Of a stretch of 64,000 nt of DNA, positions 12,671-25,009 are shown one piece after another (positions within the stretch are counted from its first letter, which is position 1; the number at the start of each line of letters is the position of its first letter). This stretch comes from Lithospermum erythrorhizon. Lineage: Eukaryota; Streptophyta; Magnoliopsida; Boraginales; Boraginaceae. Below the pieces are notes generated by a model. It worked only from the letters and a program-made list of their open reading frames with translations, was not told the DNA's origin and searched no databases. The stretch covers positions 124,001-188,000 of the forward strand of contig JADFUC010002408.1 in NCBI GenBank assembly GCA_019722365.1, written 5' to 3'. A program made the position numbers and the translations under genes.

Positions 12671-13560
12671 TATTAAAAATGTAATAGTTTTTTACAATTT
12701 ACAGTCACGTTGTCAATGGACATATTATATTTGAAAATAATATTAGTGGAGATATGATAAATGTAAATAATATTGAATTAGTGGATATGTACATTGATAT
12801 GATATGTTGCTCTTTCAGGCAATATTACGTAAAGTATAGAGTTGCGGCGCATACCAAATACATATTAGCGTGTGATGGAGTCGTTACTCGTTAATTGTTG
12901 ATGAACAAAAATATCTTATAATGTACGTCGTACTTGCATGTAATGTAATCATAGTATATGTGATTATGAATGTTGTATAACTAAATATGCCTTGATATAA
13001 CTTGTTATTAGTTAGGATTCATTTAAAACATATATTATGCTTCATATACAATAAATTAATGGTACATACAAACAAATACAAGCACCGTAGGTGAATGGGG
13101 TTACAATACCTTAGGAATGTGAAAGTGCACTTTTTTAATAAGTCTGTCTCGAACCGTCAGCCGTCTCCATTTTCATAATCCGTCTACGCCCGTCTCAGTA
13201 GGGGTACAATTAAATGGCAAAATCTCTCTTACCCGACTCGAAAATCTCCCGTCTCCAGTCAGTATTGCAGATAAAAGCAGAATCAATATAAGCAGCTTCC
13301 AACTTGCAAATAACTATTGATCATAACAAATGTAAACAACTATTCAATCATAACACAATGATAACCAATAGCTGACATGTAAACATAACCAATAAACAAA
13401 TAAACACAACAATGGTATTATAAGAGTAAAAGAAAACAACTATTCAATCATAACAAATGTACATAACACAATCAAATGTAAGTGCATGTTTACAATAGTT
13501 TCGATATACAATGAGTCAATCCCCAACCATACATGCTCGTTTTGGGCGAGAACAAATCTG
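12670..13560. other. AT-rich spacer between CACTA genes
   Basis: No gene seen. A cluster of CCGTCTC motifs in the opposite orientation to the preceding array lies at 13140-13260. Confidence 0.5.
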
Positions 13561-14139
13561 AGGTAAGGCATGTGGGAAAATCGGGGTGAGGCGAGATGCA
13601 GGTCTCGGGCCTTGAGGCTCTGTGGCGGGCGTGAGCCGAGGTGGAGTGTCGTCCCTTCTGTGGGCCAACAATCCAGTGGCCGTCGAGCTACCATGTGTAG
13701 ATCTCTTTGGCCTTCTTGTCAGTCTGGGTCACTGGAAGAGCTGCCCGACTACTAGCTTCATGACATAGGCGAACTGACTGTCAAATCGGCCTCAGAATTT
13801 CAACCTTCGAGAACGACTCCTCGCTTGTCTAGCTTCACATTTTTTAAACTCCTCCCTTGGCTGCTTCGCTCCCTCTTTCTGCCTCTTTCTTTCGTTTGCC
13901 TCTTCGCTTGAGCCGTGAAACTCCTCGAACCCCGGCTTCCCAGCCGGCCGAGATGGTAGTGGTATAGGCGGATAATCCGGCAAGCTTCGAGGCAGAATTT
14001 CGCGGCACCGAGCACCGCCGCCGCCCAGTCGCTTACGGGCGGCGTCCGTGGGGAATCGCATGAGTCGCCGCTGATAGGCCCAGCACGGATCTTTGTCTAC
14101 TCCGTAAGCCTGCGTAGGCTACATCTTTGTTCATATTTT

Positions 14140-14775
14140 GAACACGATTCGCACAATCATTCACAACCATAAACTATTCTGTCATTCCACCGATGTAAAC
14201 TATTCACAATCGTTACTTGACCATTGACAATCATTCACAATCACCAAACTATTCCTGACCATTCCACGCGTCATAAACTAAGCTAAACTATTACATGACC
14301 GTAAACTATTCACAATAAATTCGCGACCATAAACTATTCACAACCATAAGCTAAACTAAACTAAACAACCATAAACTATTCCTGAAACTAAACCAAACAG
14401 AAGTATAAACTATAATCAGCAACTATTCACAAATCATTCGCAACAACTATTCCCCGAATCACCAAACTATCTGCCCGAAACAAGTATAAGCGAAAGGTAT
14501 AAACTTTAATGAAATATAATAAACTATAAGCTGACTTCCACGAATCATAAACTAAACAAGTATAAGCAGCGACTTGACCACTATGCAAATCATAAACTAT
14601 TCACAGCAAGTATAAGCAGTATACACATTAGGCTATTAAAATCATTAATGACTATACAATTCAATATATAATCAACAACAAGTATAAACTATACACATGC
14701 ACAACTATTCACAAAGTATACATTCATAATACTATTCGCGAGGCACTATCACAAACTACTATTATGACAAATATG
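14140..14775. repeat. Degenerate CATAAACTATTCACAA repeat block
   Basis: Dozens of loosely repeated ACTATTCAC, CATAAACTA and AAGTATAA words. It sits in a presumed intron of the second CACTA gene and has no coding potential. Confidence 0.6.
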
Positions 14776-16189
14776 GACAAGTAATATACTTACAAATTCA
14801 GTATCCCAGCCGGGTCATAAAGCTTACCGCTCGTCTCCTGAGGGAGAAGTATCACTATCTTCTTATTTTGTTAAGTAACCCGTCGAGGATACCCGGTGGT
14901 GAACTTCCCTTTTTCCCGGTCTTAACTGCGAAATACAAATAAGGAATACTTGATTATTAGAAATTCCGAACCTGAAATATTTGAATAAAAATAAAACAAA
15001 AAATTAAAAACAAATATTTATTTCTTACCTCGTAAACCCGACGATTCGACCCGGTGACGCTACCGAATGGATGTTGGGCGTCACAGCGCTGGGCGCCCCC
15101 TCCGAGCTACGTCGATTGACTACTTTGTCTACCGCGATCCAGCCAGCGCTCGTCGAATCTCTGATAAGCGAGAATATACTGGCTGTCGGATGCGGAGAAT
15201 ACGCGGTAGCTTGTTGGCTGCATGTCAATTTCGGCTCCCCATCCGGTACCGAGAGAGTGTACCACTGCCGTGGAGGTCAGAAGTTCTCCGCTTCTTGCCC
15301 GGTCTCGCTCGGGCTCTCGGTTGAGCACATGCATGCATTGATGCCTCGCTGCCTATCTCTCACTTGCGAAAAAAACAAATAAAACAAAATCTAATTAGAC
15401 TATAATTCACTAATCTATTTTTAAACTTCTTCTTATTTTGCAAAAGACTTGCAGGAGCGATCTCCGGATATGCGTCCACCCCAATCTCGATCGATGCATG
15501 CGAGGGCCTTTGAGAACTTTGATGGAGCCAACGTCGTAAATACCCAGCGGAAGAGCAGCTTCAGCATCGAGGACACTTGGCAGCATGACCTAAAGTAAAA
15601 TCAAAAGCGTCAAAGGATTAAAAACATAAATAAAAATAGCTATTTCAATTAATTTAGACAATTGTAAGGAACTTACGAATTGTAAGCGGATCTACAATTC
15701 GAGCTTCTTCCATGGGGGACAATCTCGGTGGATAGTCATCTCCTCGCTTGCGGCGAGAATCTGTTGGCGTCTTCGGCGGGGATGCGTCCCGGTCGATCCG
15801 TCGCCTAAATCATCGTCATCAGCGTCGAGCGTAGCGAGGGGCTCGTCGCCCGTCCGTGAGTCCACGAAGCGGTAGAAAAGACCGCGTAGGGCGGCTCGAA
15901 CCCGGCCGTGGGCCGACCGGCTTGACTGAACGCTTCCGACCCCCGTGTGTATCAGCCCGATGTAAATGCTTGGGGAGGCGACTCTACTTTATACGGCGGG
16001 ACGGGGAATCAAATCCGGCTCATTATCTGAATACCGGAAGTCCTCGGCCTTTTGGAGAATTATTTTCTTGCATCGTTCTCTACTATCTTCTCGCTTCCCG
16101 CTTCTATTATTACCGCGCGTGCCGTCACGGCCTGCAATCAAAATTAGAAATATTTTAGCCCCATTCAAACCATTCGCTGACTAACAATT

Positions 16190-17125
16190 AAAAGCGCATT
16201 CGCAACTAGCAATTAACCTTTATTCATGTGCTGTATTCACAGTAAGCCATGACTATTCACAACATATATAAAGCATTATGACCCAACAGTGCTTATTGTC
16301 ATAAATAACAATTAACAACTTTTCACTGACTAACAACATTAACAAGGACAATATTCACAATTTCACTAAGCTACGTTTCAATAACAAGTTAAGCTATGCA
16401 TTAACAATTTCACTAAATAATTTAAATCATTCACTAACAATTTCATTAACTAATGTTTAAACCATTAACAATTTAAGTAATTTAACTAATATAAACCATT
16501 AACAATTTGATTATACTATTCATCCATTAACTAATTAACAATTTCATTAACAACTAAACTATACAAATTAACTAATTAACAATTTAACAATTAACTATAC
16601 TATTCAACCATTAACAATTAACTATCTTCATTAACCGTTAAGAATTTAACTATCTTAATCAACCATTAACTATTCAACGATTTAATCTTATCTGACGATT
16701 TAAATAGTTAAACGTACTATTAACAATTAACAATTGCAATTTGATAGTTAAAACACTCCGGTCACCAAATTCTGTTTACCATAAACTATTCCACAACGGC
16801 CATAAATAGTTAATTAACTTATCATTGCAATTTTGATAACAATACAATTAAAGCCATACAATTTCATTAACAGCTGCGTTAACAATTTCAAATTGCTGTA
16901 ATTTAATTAACAAATTAAATTTAACAATTAAACTATACAAATTAACTTAAACTAATGAAATTAACAATTTCATTAACAATTAAACTATACAAATTAACAA
17001 TTTTATTAACACGTCATTAGCAATTTCATGTAATTTTATTCTGTTCGGCAAATGGCTTAAACTAATGAAATTAACCATTTAACTAATCAAATAAACTATT
17101 TAACAAATTAATTAACTTTAACTAA
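16190..17125. repeat. Degenerate TTAACAATTTCATTAAC repeat block
   Basis: Loosely repeated AACAATT, CATTAAC and AACTAT words across about 900 bases. It is AT-rich, lies between exon-like blocks, and is similar in style to 14140-14775. Confidence 0.6.
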
Positions 17126-17855
17126 TGTAATAATGTAGGAATCTAACCTTAATAAATCCGGTGGCCTTGCTCGATCGTCCGGTGGTGGCGCGTCGTCGTC
17201 GAGTGCGGGTGGGTAAATTTGTGGATCGATTTTTGGGGTAGGGTGGGGTGGTGAATTGATTTCCTTGGCCGGGGTGGGGTGGGGTGGCGGGTCGGATGCG
17301 GTGGGGGAGGCGGGGGAGCAACGGTGGGCTGTTTTAACTTTCCTTGGTGGGGAGTGGGGGTGGGTTGGCCGGGTAATTTTTAGCGTAGGGGGTGGGGGTT
17401 GGAGATTAATTAAATAAACTTTAAAAGGAGGCAGGGACCGAGGCGAGGTAATATATTTAAAAATCCCGTCTCAATCCGTAGGTAATATGAAAGATTTATC
17501 AGCATTGGAGACGAGGAAGGAGAGCGAGTATAATTTTATTTTTAATTACTAATTAATGGAAAGACGGGAACCGTCGGGTATATTTTCATTTTGTAATTAT
17601 TTTTTATCAATAAAGATATTAAAATAACCCGACGATAAACCGTATCCCAATTCAATTATATGAAAAACTATTGGAGACGAACAGATTCGGGAAATATAGT
17701 ATTTTATTAATTAATTTTTTTTTTTAATTTTCCCAACTTAGGCGTATCTGTCTACAAAGCATTCCGTATAAAGCCCAATTTGACTATTCGGGCTAAGTCA
17801 AAGCCCGTCTCCAGCCCGTCGTCCGCCCGTCTCCAAATTTGGAGTCGGGATTTTC

Positions 17856-17886
17856 CCCGTCTCTTTTGCCCTGTATTCTAGTAGTG
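17856..17886 (-). repeat. CACTA right terminal inverted repeat
   Basis: Ends TTCTAGTAGTG, the inverse of the left CACTACTA terminus, and is followed by target duplication TAA at 17887-17889. Confidence 0.85.
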
Positions 17887-17889
17887 TAA

Positions 17890-20580
17890 TTATGTTGTTT
17901 ATTTATATCGAGCTATTATTTTAGGCCCTAAATTCTTAGATCTCTAAATTCTGATTAATTTACCTTGAGCACCTGATGGCGGCATCCGTTATCGAGCTGA
18001 TGGAACCAGCTTACCGTAATGGAAGAAGCGAAGTTGAGTTTTCCTTAAGGATTACTTGAGTTGGACGGACATGGCTCTTACGTTTTGAGCGACTGCTCTG
18101 CCTTGAAGAAAGTACTACCGAGGATAACAAGCGTCATTACGATTGGGAGCGATTGTAGGCTAATTATTATGTTTATGCGAATGTTGATCGATATCAGCAT
18201 CCAAACCTCACTTCCCCGAAACCGAGAGTGCAAAAGAGTATTTGCAAGCCATCGAGTCGATTCGAAGCTGGCGAAAAATCCCTTGTTGTTAAACTTATGA
18301 GATCTTATGGCAAAGAAGTTCGATGGTTCTCATTTCAAATGGCTAAATGTCATCGAAATGATTGAACTTGCTCTTAAACTTAGGAGTTGGGGCGACTATA
18401 GATGATGCTTTTGCGATCAGGAGTTCATATCGGCACAGATATTTCTAACAAAACCGTAAGTATCGAATGTATTGAATCTCATGCTTCTCATTTCTCAAGA
18501 TCAATGACCGCTTTCACAATTTGAGGAACATTGTTGCTTGAAAACACTTCTTTGCATCAATGGTCTAAAGCGAACTTAGTTACTGATATAAACTCTCTAT
18601 AAACATATCTCAAATTGCGTTATATACATAACGTTTATAATCATCAAATTTAAAAAGTCTTCAAAATTCAAAATTATATCTTTCAAAAAGTAGTGATTGT
18701 GGATTTTTGTTTTTTAAAAAAGGCAATATTTAATTTTTGGAGGTGATGATTTATTAATGTATTGATTAGACACTCTCTTATAATGATTGATGTCGATGTA
18801 GACCGTCAAATTTTATTTATTATTTTTTATTAAATTCAATTTATTTGGATTAATTAAAATAATTAAATAAATACCAATCATCTGATTAAATGTGTTGATT
18901 AGGGGTTTTTTGTCAGAAGCGCTTAATTAAAACTTAGAACACGTGTCAAATTAAGGGTTTCAGATATTTTAGCCACCTAAAATTAATTAAAGTGGTAAAA
19001 ATTAAGGTTTATCATTCATTAAAAATCTAATTATGCATTGTGATGATGTGGCATTAAAAATGTTGTTCCACTAGAATTTACGAAATTAAAATAATAAATT
19101 GGAAGAGAAAACCGGAATAAAAATACGATTTTCTTGACAAACGGACTCAAAATGAAAGCTCGATAAAAAAGTAAAAGGAAATAGGTAAACGACCCTTTGA
19201 ACAAAAATGAATTCCGCCGTCTGCTCCAAGGTCGGCGGTGGAATTGTTTAATAATATTATTTTATTATTAAATTTTAAATCCACCAATCAAAAGTGGAGT
19301 AGCTATAAATATCCACTGCCTCGACCAATTCGAATCGTCTGAAACACACAAAAAATACAACAAAAACTTACGAGAGAATTTAACGTAAAACGACTCGAAT
19401 GTATTTACGTAAACGCTGAAGATTATTGCTTATTCGGGAGAAAAACATCAAATCTCTTCCAACCTATAAGCTTTAAACAGTGCCCTAAAATTGAAGAAAT
19501 TTGAGTGAATAAGACAAAAATTCTTCAGCTTCCATTACAGAAATAGACGCCCAAAATTAGCTACGAGGGAGGTTGAATTAGCTTTGCCTGAGCCGATAAT
19601 TTCGAGGATCGAAGACAAAAAAGCCGATGAGAATCTAAATCATTCCGAGATAAATAAATGAAATAATACATGATTAGCTATAAATACCCACTTAGTAAAT
19701 CATAGGCAAGATATAAGCTCCATGGAGCCGCAATACAGTACATTCGGAAAACAGATAATTTGTTAAGGCATCTCTTGTGATCACAAACATATCCCTCTTG
19801 ACGGTAATAACACACGAGGATTCAGGATAGTGATATACACTTAAAAGTCAGTTTATTTATATGAGATCAAAGCTATTTAGGCATACAGCTAAACACGAAA
19901 TTCAAATCGACTCTAAATCCCACATTTCGAGTCTATAGACCAAGATCAGTCGAAGCGATTAAATGCAATTTATCTTATTTGTTGAAATTTCATGGCTGGA
20001 TATCGAGGTAGGGCTTAGTCGAAGGCTCGAGGCTAACTGTCAAGTCTATGGGTCCAGAATTGATCAGGAGACATGCAGTGCCGCCTGAGGTGTGTAATCC
20101 CGCTTGTTTGGGATCAAATCTGACTGATTACAGCGCAAATTCAGTCCCATTTAGGATAGGATCGTACGACCCGGTTAGGGCCTGAGTCAGTCATTGCTTG
20201 ATAGGGGGCGCGCCCGGTCGAGGCTGGCTTGAATCAAGTCAGAAATTACGTGATCGAATCCGGCGTCTCGAGAAATTCAGTGATATTTTAGAAAACTGAT
20301 AGATTGATAATTGACACGTCGATTTGATAAATTGTTTAATACTTGGGTGGATTTACAAAGGATTTAAATTATATTAATGCGCATCTTCGTAAATAATACT
20401 AAAATACATCTAGCGATTATGGTGAAGTTCAAACCTCAATCGTTAGGTGATACAATATAATCCCTACTTGAATTCTTGGACTCAGATATTCCCCTAATTG
20501 TAGGTTTAAGAAAAAGAAACGACAATATTTAATGCCTTCTACTCTAATTTCTACATGAAACCAAACTAATTAGCCCAAAT
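17890..20580. other. Intergenic, no recognised gene
   Basis: Mostly AT-rich. An ORF at 18061-18300 begins with a TTG-type start and resembles no family I recognise. A less AT-rich island at 20030-20280 may be a transposon relic but carries no identifiable motif. The end of the stretch is the probable ACR promoter region. Confidence 0.4.
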
Positions 20581-20587
20581 TTGTGGA

Positions 20588-21336
20588 ACTACTATATAGT
20601 ACTCCAATAATCCCTTTTTCGGTTTGGGTTGCCACCTGAGCAAAGAAGACCAATAAATAGCAAGCCATGCTGGTCTTCTTGTACGGCATGCAAATAAGTA
20701 CTTGTCGATCACGGAAAGTCTTGCTGTTTATGGGATTTATTTTGACTTTGACCTGGTATATCTACTTTTTTGCGGATTTCGTTTTACTTTTCCTATTCTT
20801 TAGCTATTTTGTTTTTCTTTTCTCTTTCTCTTCTCTCCTGCTCCATCTCTCTCTCCCAAGAAAGGATGATATTGATCAATCTTAGGAGCTTCATCATCTC
20901 GTTATTATCAGGTAATTCGATTGAATTAGCAATACTTTGCCTACATTATATAAATTGTCTATTATAAACGTTGTAATGTTCAATTGTTTTTGCTAATCTC
21001 TAATCTCACCCCTTTTACTCTTTCATTCGAAAGTGATGACTGATGACATTTGTTTTCGCTAAGTGTTAACATCATATTATGATAATAATAAGTATGTTTT
21101 TCAAAAGAGAGATCATGCAACAATTTTTTGTAATAACAAAAAACAATATGCATAAAATCCTAAATAAAGTTTGGATAAACCGAATATTTTGATTTTCTTA
21201 TTAATAGAAGAGTTTTTACTTAAAATTGTAAAAATAAAACTTGATTTACCCTCTATTTATTTCTAGGAAAGTAATTTATTTTCTTCTCCATGAAAGGGGG
21301 TCTATAAGTAATTAAAATTGAATAGCTTTGATTTAG
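20588..21336 (+). promoter_or_regulatory. Probable ACR promoter, 5'UTR and 5'UTR intron
   Basis: A TATA-like ACTATATAGTA lies near 20590, and a pyrimidine-rich CT tract typical of plant 5'UTRs runs at 20780-20870. A good donor (ATCAG|GTAATT, intron from 20912) and an acceptor (TTTGATTTAG, ending 21336) suggest an intron in the leader before the start codon at 21376. The 72-codon frame at 20667-20885 lies in this leader; I treat it as incidental. All inferred from signals only. Confidence 0.45.
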
Positions 21337-21375
21337 GTTAAGACAAGCAAGACTTGTAATCTCCTTTGGCAAACA

Positions 21376-24300
21376 ATGATGTCGATGGAAATCTCTTACA
21401 AACAATATGTTGATCCTGAGGTCGAAATGCTCATTCAAAAATTAAATCCTCCCAGGTATATATTACAAATAATTATGTCAACCAAGAAATTCAATAGGAC
21501 ACTGACATTGATATAGAGAGTAGTATATTATTTTACTTATAGTGTTTTTCTATTTTGTGTTATGTTCAAAAGGGTTTGTATTGATAACAAGAGCTGCCCG
21601 GAAAGCACACTTGTGAAGGTTAGAACTAATTCGTATAATGAATACATTTATTCAAGTTTCTTTATACTTTATCTCCTATATATATTGTGAAACTGAGAAG
21701 TAATTTATATGATGATAGAGACATATATATATCATGTTGGAAAAGTGGATTGTTTCTATTGTGCAAACAAACTTTTTTGTTAAGTATACGTAGTACATTT
21801 TCATGTAAAGAACGTACCATGGACATTACTAAATAAATGAAAGCTACCCCCATTATTCCTTAGTCGGGTTTGTTTTTAATTGATCGAAATTAACAAATTT
21901 TATAATTTTAATTTGTCGAGACAACTTCGTTGAATCAAAATTATCATGTTAAATATTATTGTTATACAATTAGGATATCACATTTTGCTACAGTTTATCA
22001 TGCAATTACCAATGACTCTTCATTTTATCACAGGTTGACAGTGCAAACAAACATGGGATCTTGCTAGAGATGGTCCAAGTTCTGACAGACCTAGACCTCT
22101 TGATATCCAAATCATATGTCTCTTCCGATGGTGATTGGTTAATGGACGGTTAGTACCCATTCATCCCCACTTAATTGATCCATTAAAATAAAGACTATCG
22201 CATGCTTTTATCATAAATTAGTCTTAATGTAGCTTAATACGGAGGACTGTATTTGTTTTTAATATTACATTACTCCAAGTAGATGAAAATAGCAACTTTG
22301 GACATATATAGCATTACATATTAGTCCCAATTGTTTCAAGTGTTACGAGTTTGATCCGTGATGTTTGACAAAGGCTGCAGCTTTGATCCTTTACTCAACA
22401 ATTCAAGAGTATGAGTTTGGATCAATCTTATATTTTGTATGAGATTTTATGTTACAATCAATTATGATGATGACATATGTTTTATTTTTTATTTTTGAAT
22501 TAACTTTTAGAAACAAGCAAGACACATGTCATAATCTCAACGGAATGCAACACAGTGTGTCACACAAAGTCTAACAAACGATCTATTCCGAAAAGTACTT
22601 TTTGTTTTGTCTATATCGGTAATAGACCGTCAGATACACTTTGTGTGATACTCGCTACTAGACGGCTACACTCATGATTCAAAGTTTCGTTGTCAAACAT
22701 AATTTCAGATTGATAAACACAAGAAACTTTTCGAAAATATTTAAGACACAATATGAAATCCTGAAAACTCAAGATAAGTTTTATATATATAAAAAAATTG
22801 TATAGAACTTTGATATTATAACAAATTAAAATATTCAACTTTATTAACTAACTTAAAAATAAAAGAAAATATTTTAAAATTAATGCAATGTAATTTAAAA
22901 TGATTGAAATACATTTTTAATGAAAATTTGGACTTTTAAATAAAATATTTTTATAATTAGTATTATTTGAAAAAATATTTAAAAGTTAATCGAAACCGAG
23001 GTTAACTGAAAATTGTAATTATCTGACACTTATAAAAAAAATTCGAGCCATAATATATTGAGACTTCTATTTAGTAGAAGATATACAAAGCAAAACACTC
23101 AAATTATAATCTAATTAATTACACAACAATATTTACTATATTTATGTACTAGTAAGGTACGATATCATGTAAGGAAAGTTGGAAGCTCACATAATATCTT
23201 TTGAAAGTAAAATAGTTTGAGATGATCCGGACGTGTCTGTAACTATTTAGAAGTTGTAACATTTACTTCTTGGTTATCCTTGACCAGAGGACAAAAGTTG
23301 CAACCATTAGCTAACATCAAAGACTAAACCTACAATCCTTATAGATCTAAGATTAAGTACAACTAATCTCATGAAACTAGAATGATTAATTACTTGTAAT
23401 ATTTATTGCATCAATGTTCTTATCATAAATTTGTTTTTTGATTCCATGAAAGTCAGTATTCCATGTGACAGACCAAATGGGGAAGAAAGTTACAGATGAA
23501 AACCTTATGCATTACATTGTAGAGGTTGGTTCTTTTCCTCCATGATCTTTTCATGGTTGGTCATTTACCTATTTGAAGAATCGTCTACATTGATAAAAGA
23601 GTTAAAACCAAATTACCATTTCTCAACAGAAAATATCTGCAAATAATAGAGCAGCAGGGGAGGTGGAGAGATCCATGGGTAGAAAATTGAAACCTCGTCA
23701 TATCTTGATGGCGGAATATGCCGCCCTTGAGATGACAGGGACAGACAGGCCTGGAATGATGTCCGAGATATCAGCAGTACTTGCCGAACTAGGATGTCAC
23801 ATTACTGCTGCGGTGGCTTGGACTCATAAGACTCGATTGGCTTGCATCATCTATGTTGAAGATCTGCCAATGGGCGGTCCGATAATTGACCCATGTAGGG
23901 TGGCTCATGTGCAAGCACAAGTGGAAAATGTCATTGAAGCACACCATTTCACTGGAGAGAGACGCAGCGTGAGGCTCACTGTACCAACTAGTAGCATGAC
24001 TCACACTGAGAGGCGGCTCCACCAGTTGATGACCGCGGATAAAGACTACGAGGGTTGTTGCTCTTGTTGCGAGGTTGATAGCGATGAAGATGATATCTAT
24101 GGGAGGATCAAGTATGATGATAGACAACAACACCTAAAAGGATGTGATGGTACACATGTTAGAATAGACAATTGCAAACAAAGAGGTTACTATATGGTAA
24201 CTGTAAGAAGTAGAGACCGGCCAAAACTATTGTTCGATACAGTGTGCGCTCTTACAGACATGAAGTACGTGGTGTATCATGCTGCTATTAGGGCTAAAGA

Positions 24301-25007
24301 TTCCATTGGTGTTCAGGTAATCCCATCTTAACTTAACTAATAATCGAGTATCATTTTCACCGAGTATCATAATCAAAAAGTGGAGTTTAGTTTCATTTTT
24401 GTCGAGAATCATTATTGAAAAATGCAGGAATACTACGTAAGACATCAGGACGGATGCACTTTAGATACAGAGAACGACAGACGCACATTCAGCCAGTGCC
24501 TAATTGCAGCAACAGAAAGGAGGATTTCTTATGTATGTTTCGACACATTTACTACTATATAACACCATTCTCGAACAAATTTTTTTACTTATGTAGAGTA
24601 ACATAAATGGTTTATGTATGTAGGGCTTGAGATTGGATGTCAGCACTGAGAACAGAGTAGGATTGCTATCACACATCACGAGAGTGTTTCGAGAGAATGG
24701 ACTGTCAATTACGAGAGCTGAGCTTGGAACTTCTGGGGAAAGAGCAATAGGGACATTTTATGTAAAAGATGTATCTGGACAAAATGTGAATGTGGAAACG
24801 TTGGAGATGGTCAGGAGAGAAATTGGAGCCACTGTCCTCGTTGTTGACAAAGCATTTGACTCGCCTTCACAACCATCTTCTTCGTATATCTCCAGCAGTA
24901 GCGGCAGTTTAGAACGACCATGGCCCTCTCTTGGAAACTTGTTATGGTCTCAACTTGAGCGATTATCAGGGAATTTTCTAGGTCAGACCAATAAGTTCAT
25001 AAAATAA
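21376..25007 (+). CDS. ACT domain-repeat protein (ACR family), seven coding exons
   Basis: Plant ACR proteins carry four ACT domains and are thought to sense amino acids or related small molecules; no enzyme activity is expected. Exons by GT-AG and frame: 21376-21455, 21573-21618, 22034-22148, 23457-23524, 23630-24316, 24428-24532 and 24624-25007, all phases joining to a 494-residue frame ending TAA. It starts at the first of three in-frame ATGs (21376, 21379, 21385); the later ones are possible. The ACT repeats lie at about 43-115 ([17 protein letters not shown]), 135-210 ([16 protein letters not shown]), 289-365 ([14 protein letters not shown]) and 368-445 ([16 protein letters not shown]). 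NPPRV before the first repeat is typical of the family. Odd points: a Cys-rich acidic insert ([14 protein letters not shown]) at about 245-258 between repeats 2 and 3, and a Ser/Trp-rich C-tail. Which ACR paralogue (ACR4/6/7/8 group) is unclear. Confidence 0.93.
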
Positions 25008-25009
25008 AT

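Larger units (their letters stand above)
13560..17340 (-). pseudogene. Second CACTA gene, TNPA-like, interrupted
   Basis: Minus-strand coding-like blocks lie in an order that suggests exons. A proline-rich start is at about 17340-17130 (PPPPHPTRHP-type). Charged segments are at about 15880-15680 and 15560-14980. A Lys/Glu/Arg-rich, probably coiled-coil end is at about 14061-13792 (EERKRQKEGAKQPREEFKK type). Low-complexity AT-rich stretches separate the blocks. CACTA elements typically carry a second gene on the same strand as TNPD whose product binds subterminal repeats. The assignment rests on that position, strand and composition, not on a clear domain match. Splice sites were not resolved and the frame is probably broken. 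Confidence 0.4.
6710..17886 (-). mobile_element. CACTA (En/Spm-type) DNA transposon, about 11.2 kb
   Basis: The left end reads CACTACTAAGAAATACGAGA. The right end read on the minus strand is CACTACTAGAATACAGGGCA, a clear imperfect terminal inverted repeat. TAA flanks both ends (6707-6709 and 17887-17889), the 3-base target duplication expected of CACTA elements. Subterminal regions (6720-8060 and 17380-17880) are dense in GAGACGG / CCGTCTC motifs, as in subterminal transposase-binding repeats. Two minus-strand coding blocks lie inside: a TNPD-type transposase (about 8290-11870) and a second gene (about 13560-17340). Both are interrupted, so mobility would need enzyme from elsewhere. Confidence 0.9.

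Noticed and set aside
14140..14775. Possible CRISPR-like or regular satellite array
   Set aside because: The words are short, irregularly spaced and degenerate, with no constant repeat-spacer pattern.
15856..16158. 100-codon plus-strand frame in the CACTA element
   Set aside because: Lies opposite the minus-strand exon-like block of the second gene; Arg/Gly/Pro content follows GC-rich sequence.
18061..18300. 79-codon frame after the CACTA element
   Set aside because: Starts at TTG, matches no family I know and sits among broken frames.
20667..20885. 72-codon hydrophobic frame upstream of the ACR gene
   Set aside because: It arises from a CT-rich leader tract; the hydrophobicity reflects TTT/CTT codons rather than a membrane protein.
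23789..24133. 114-codon minus-strand frame inside the ACR gene
   Set aside because: It lies opposite exon 5 of the well-supported ACR gene and has no family features; a shadow frame.
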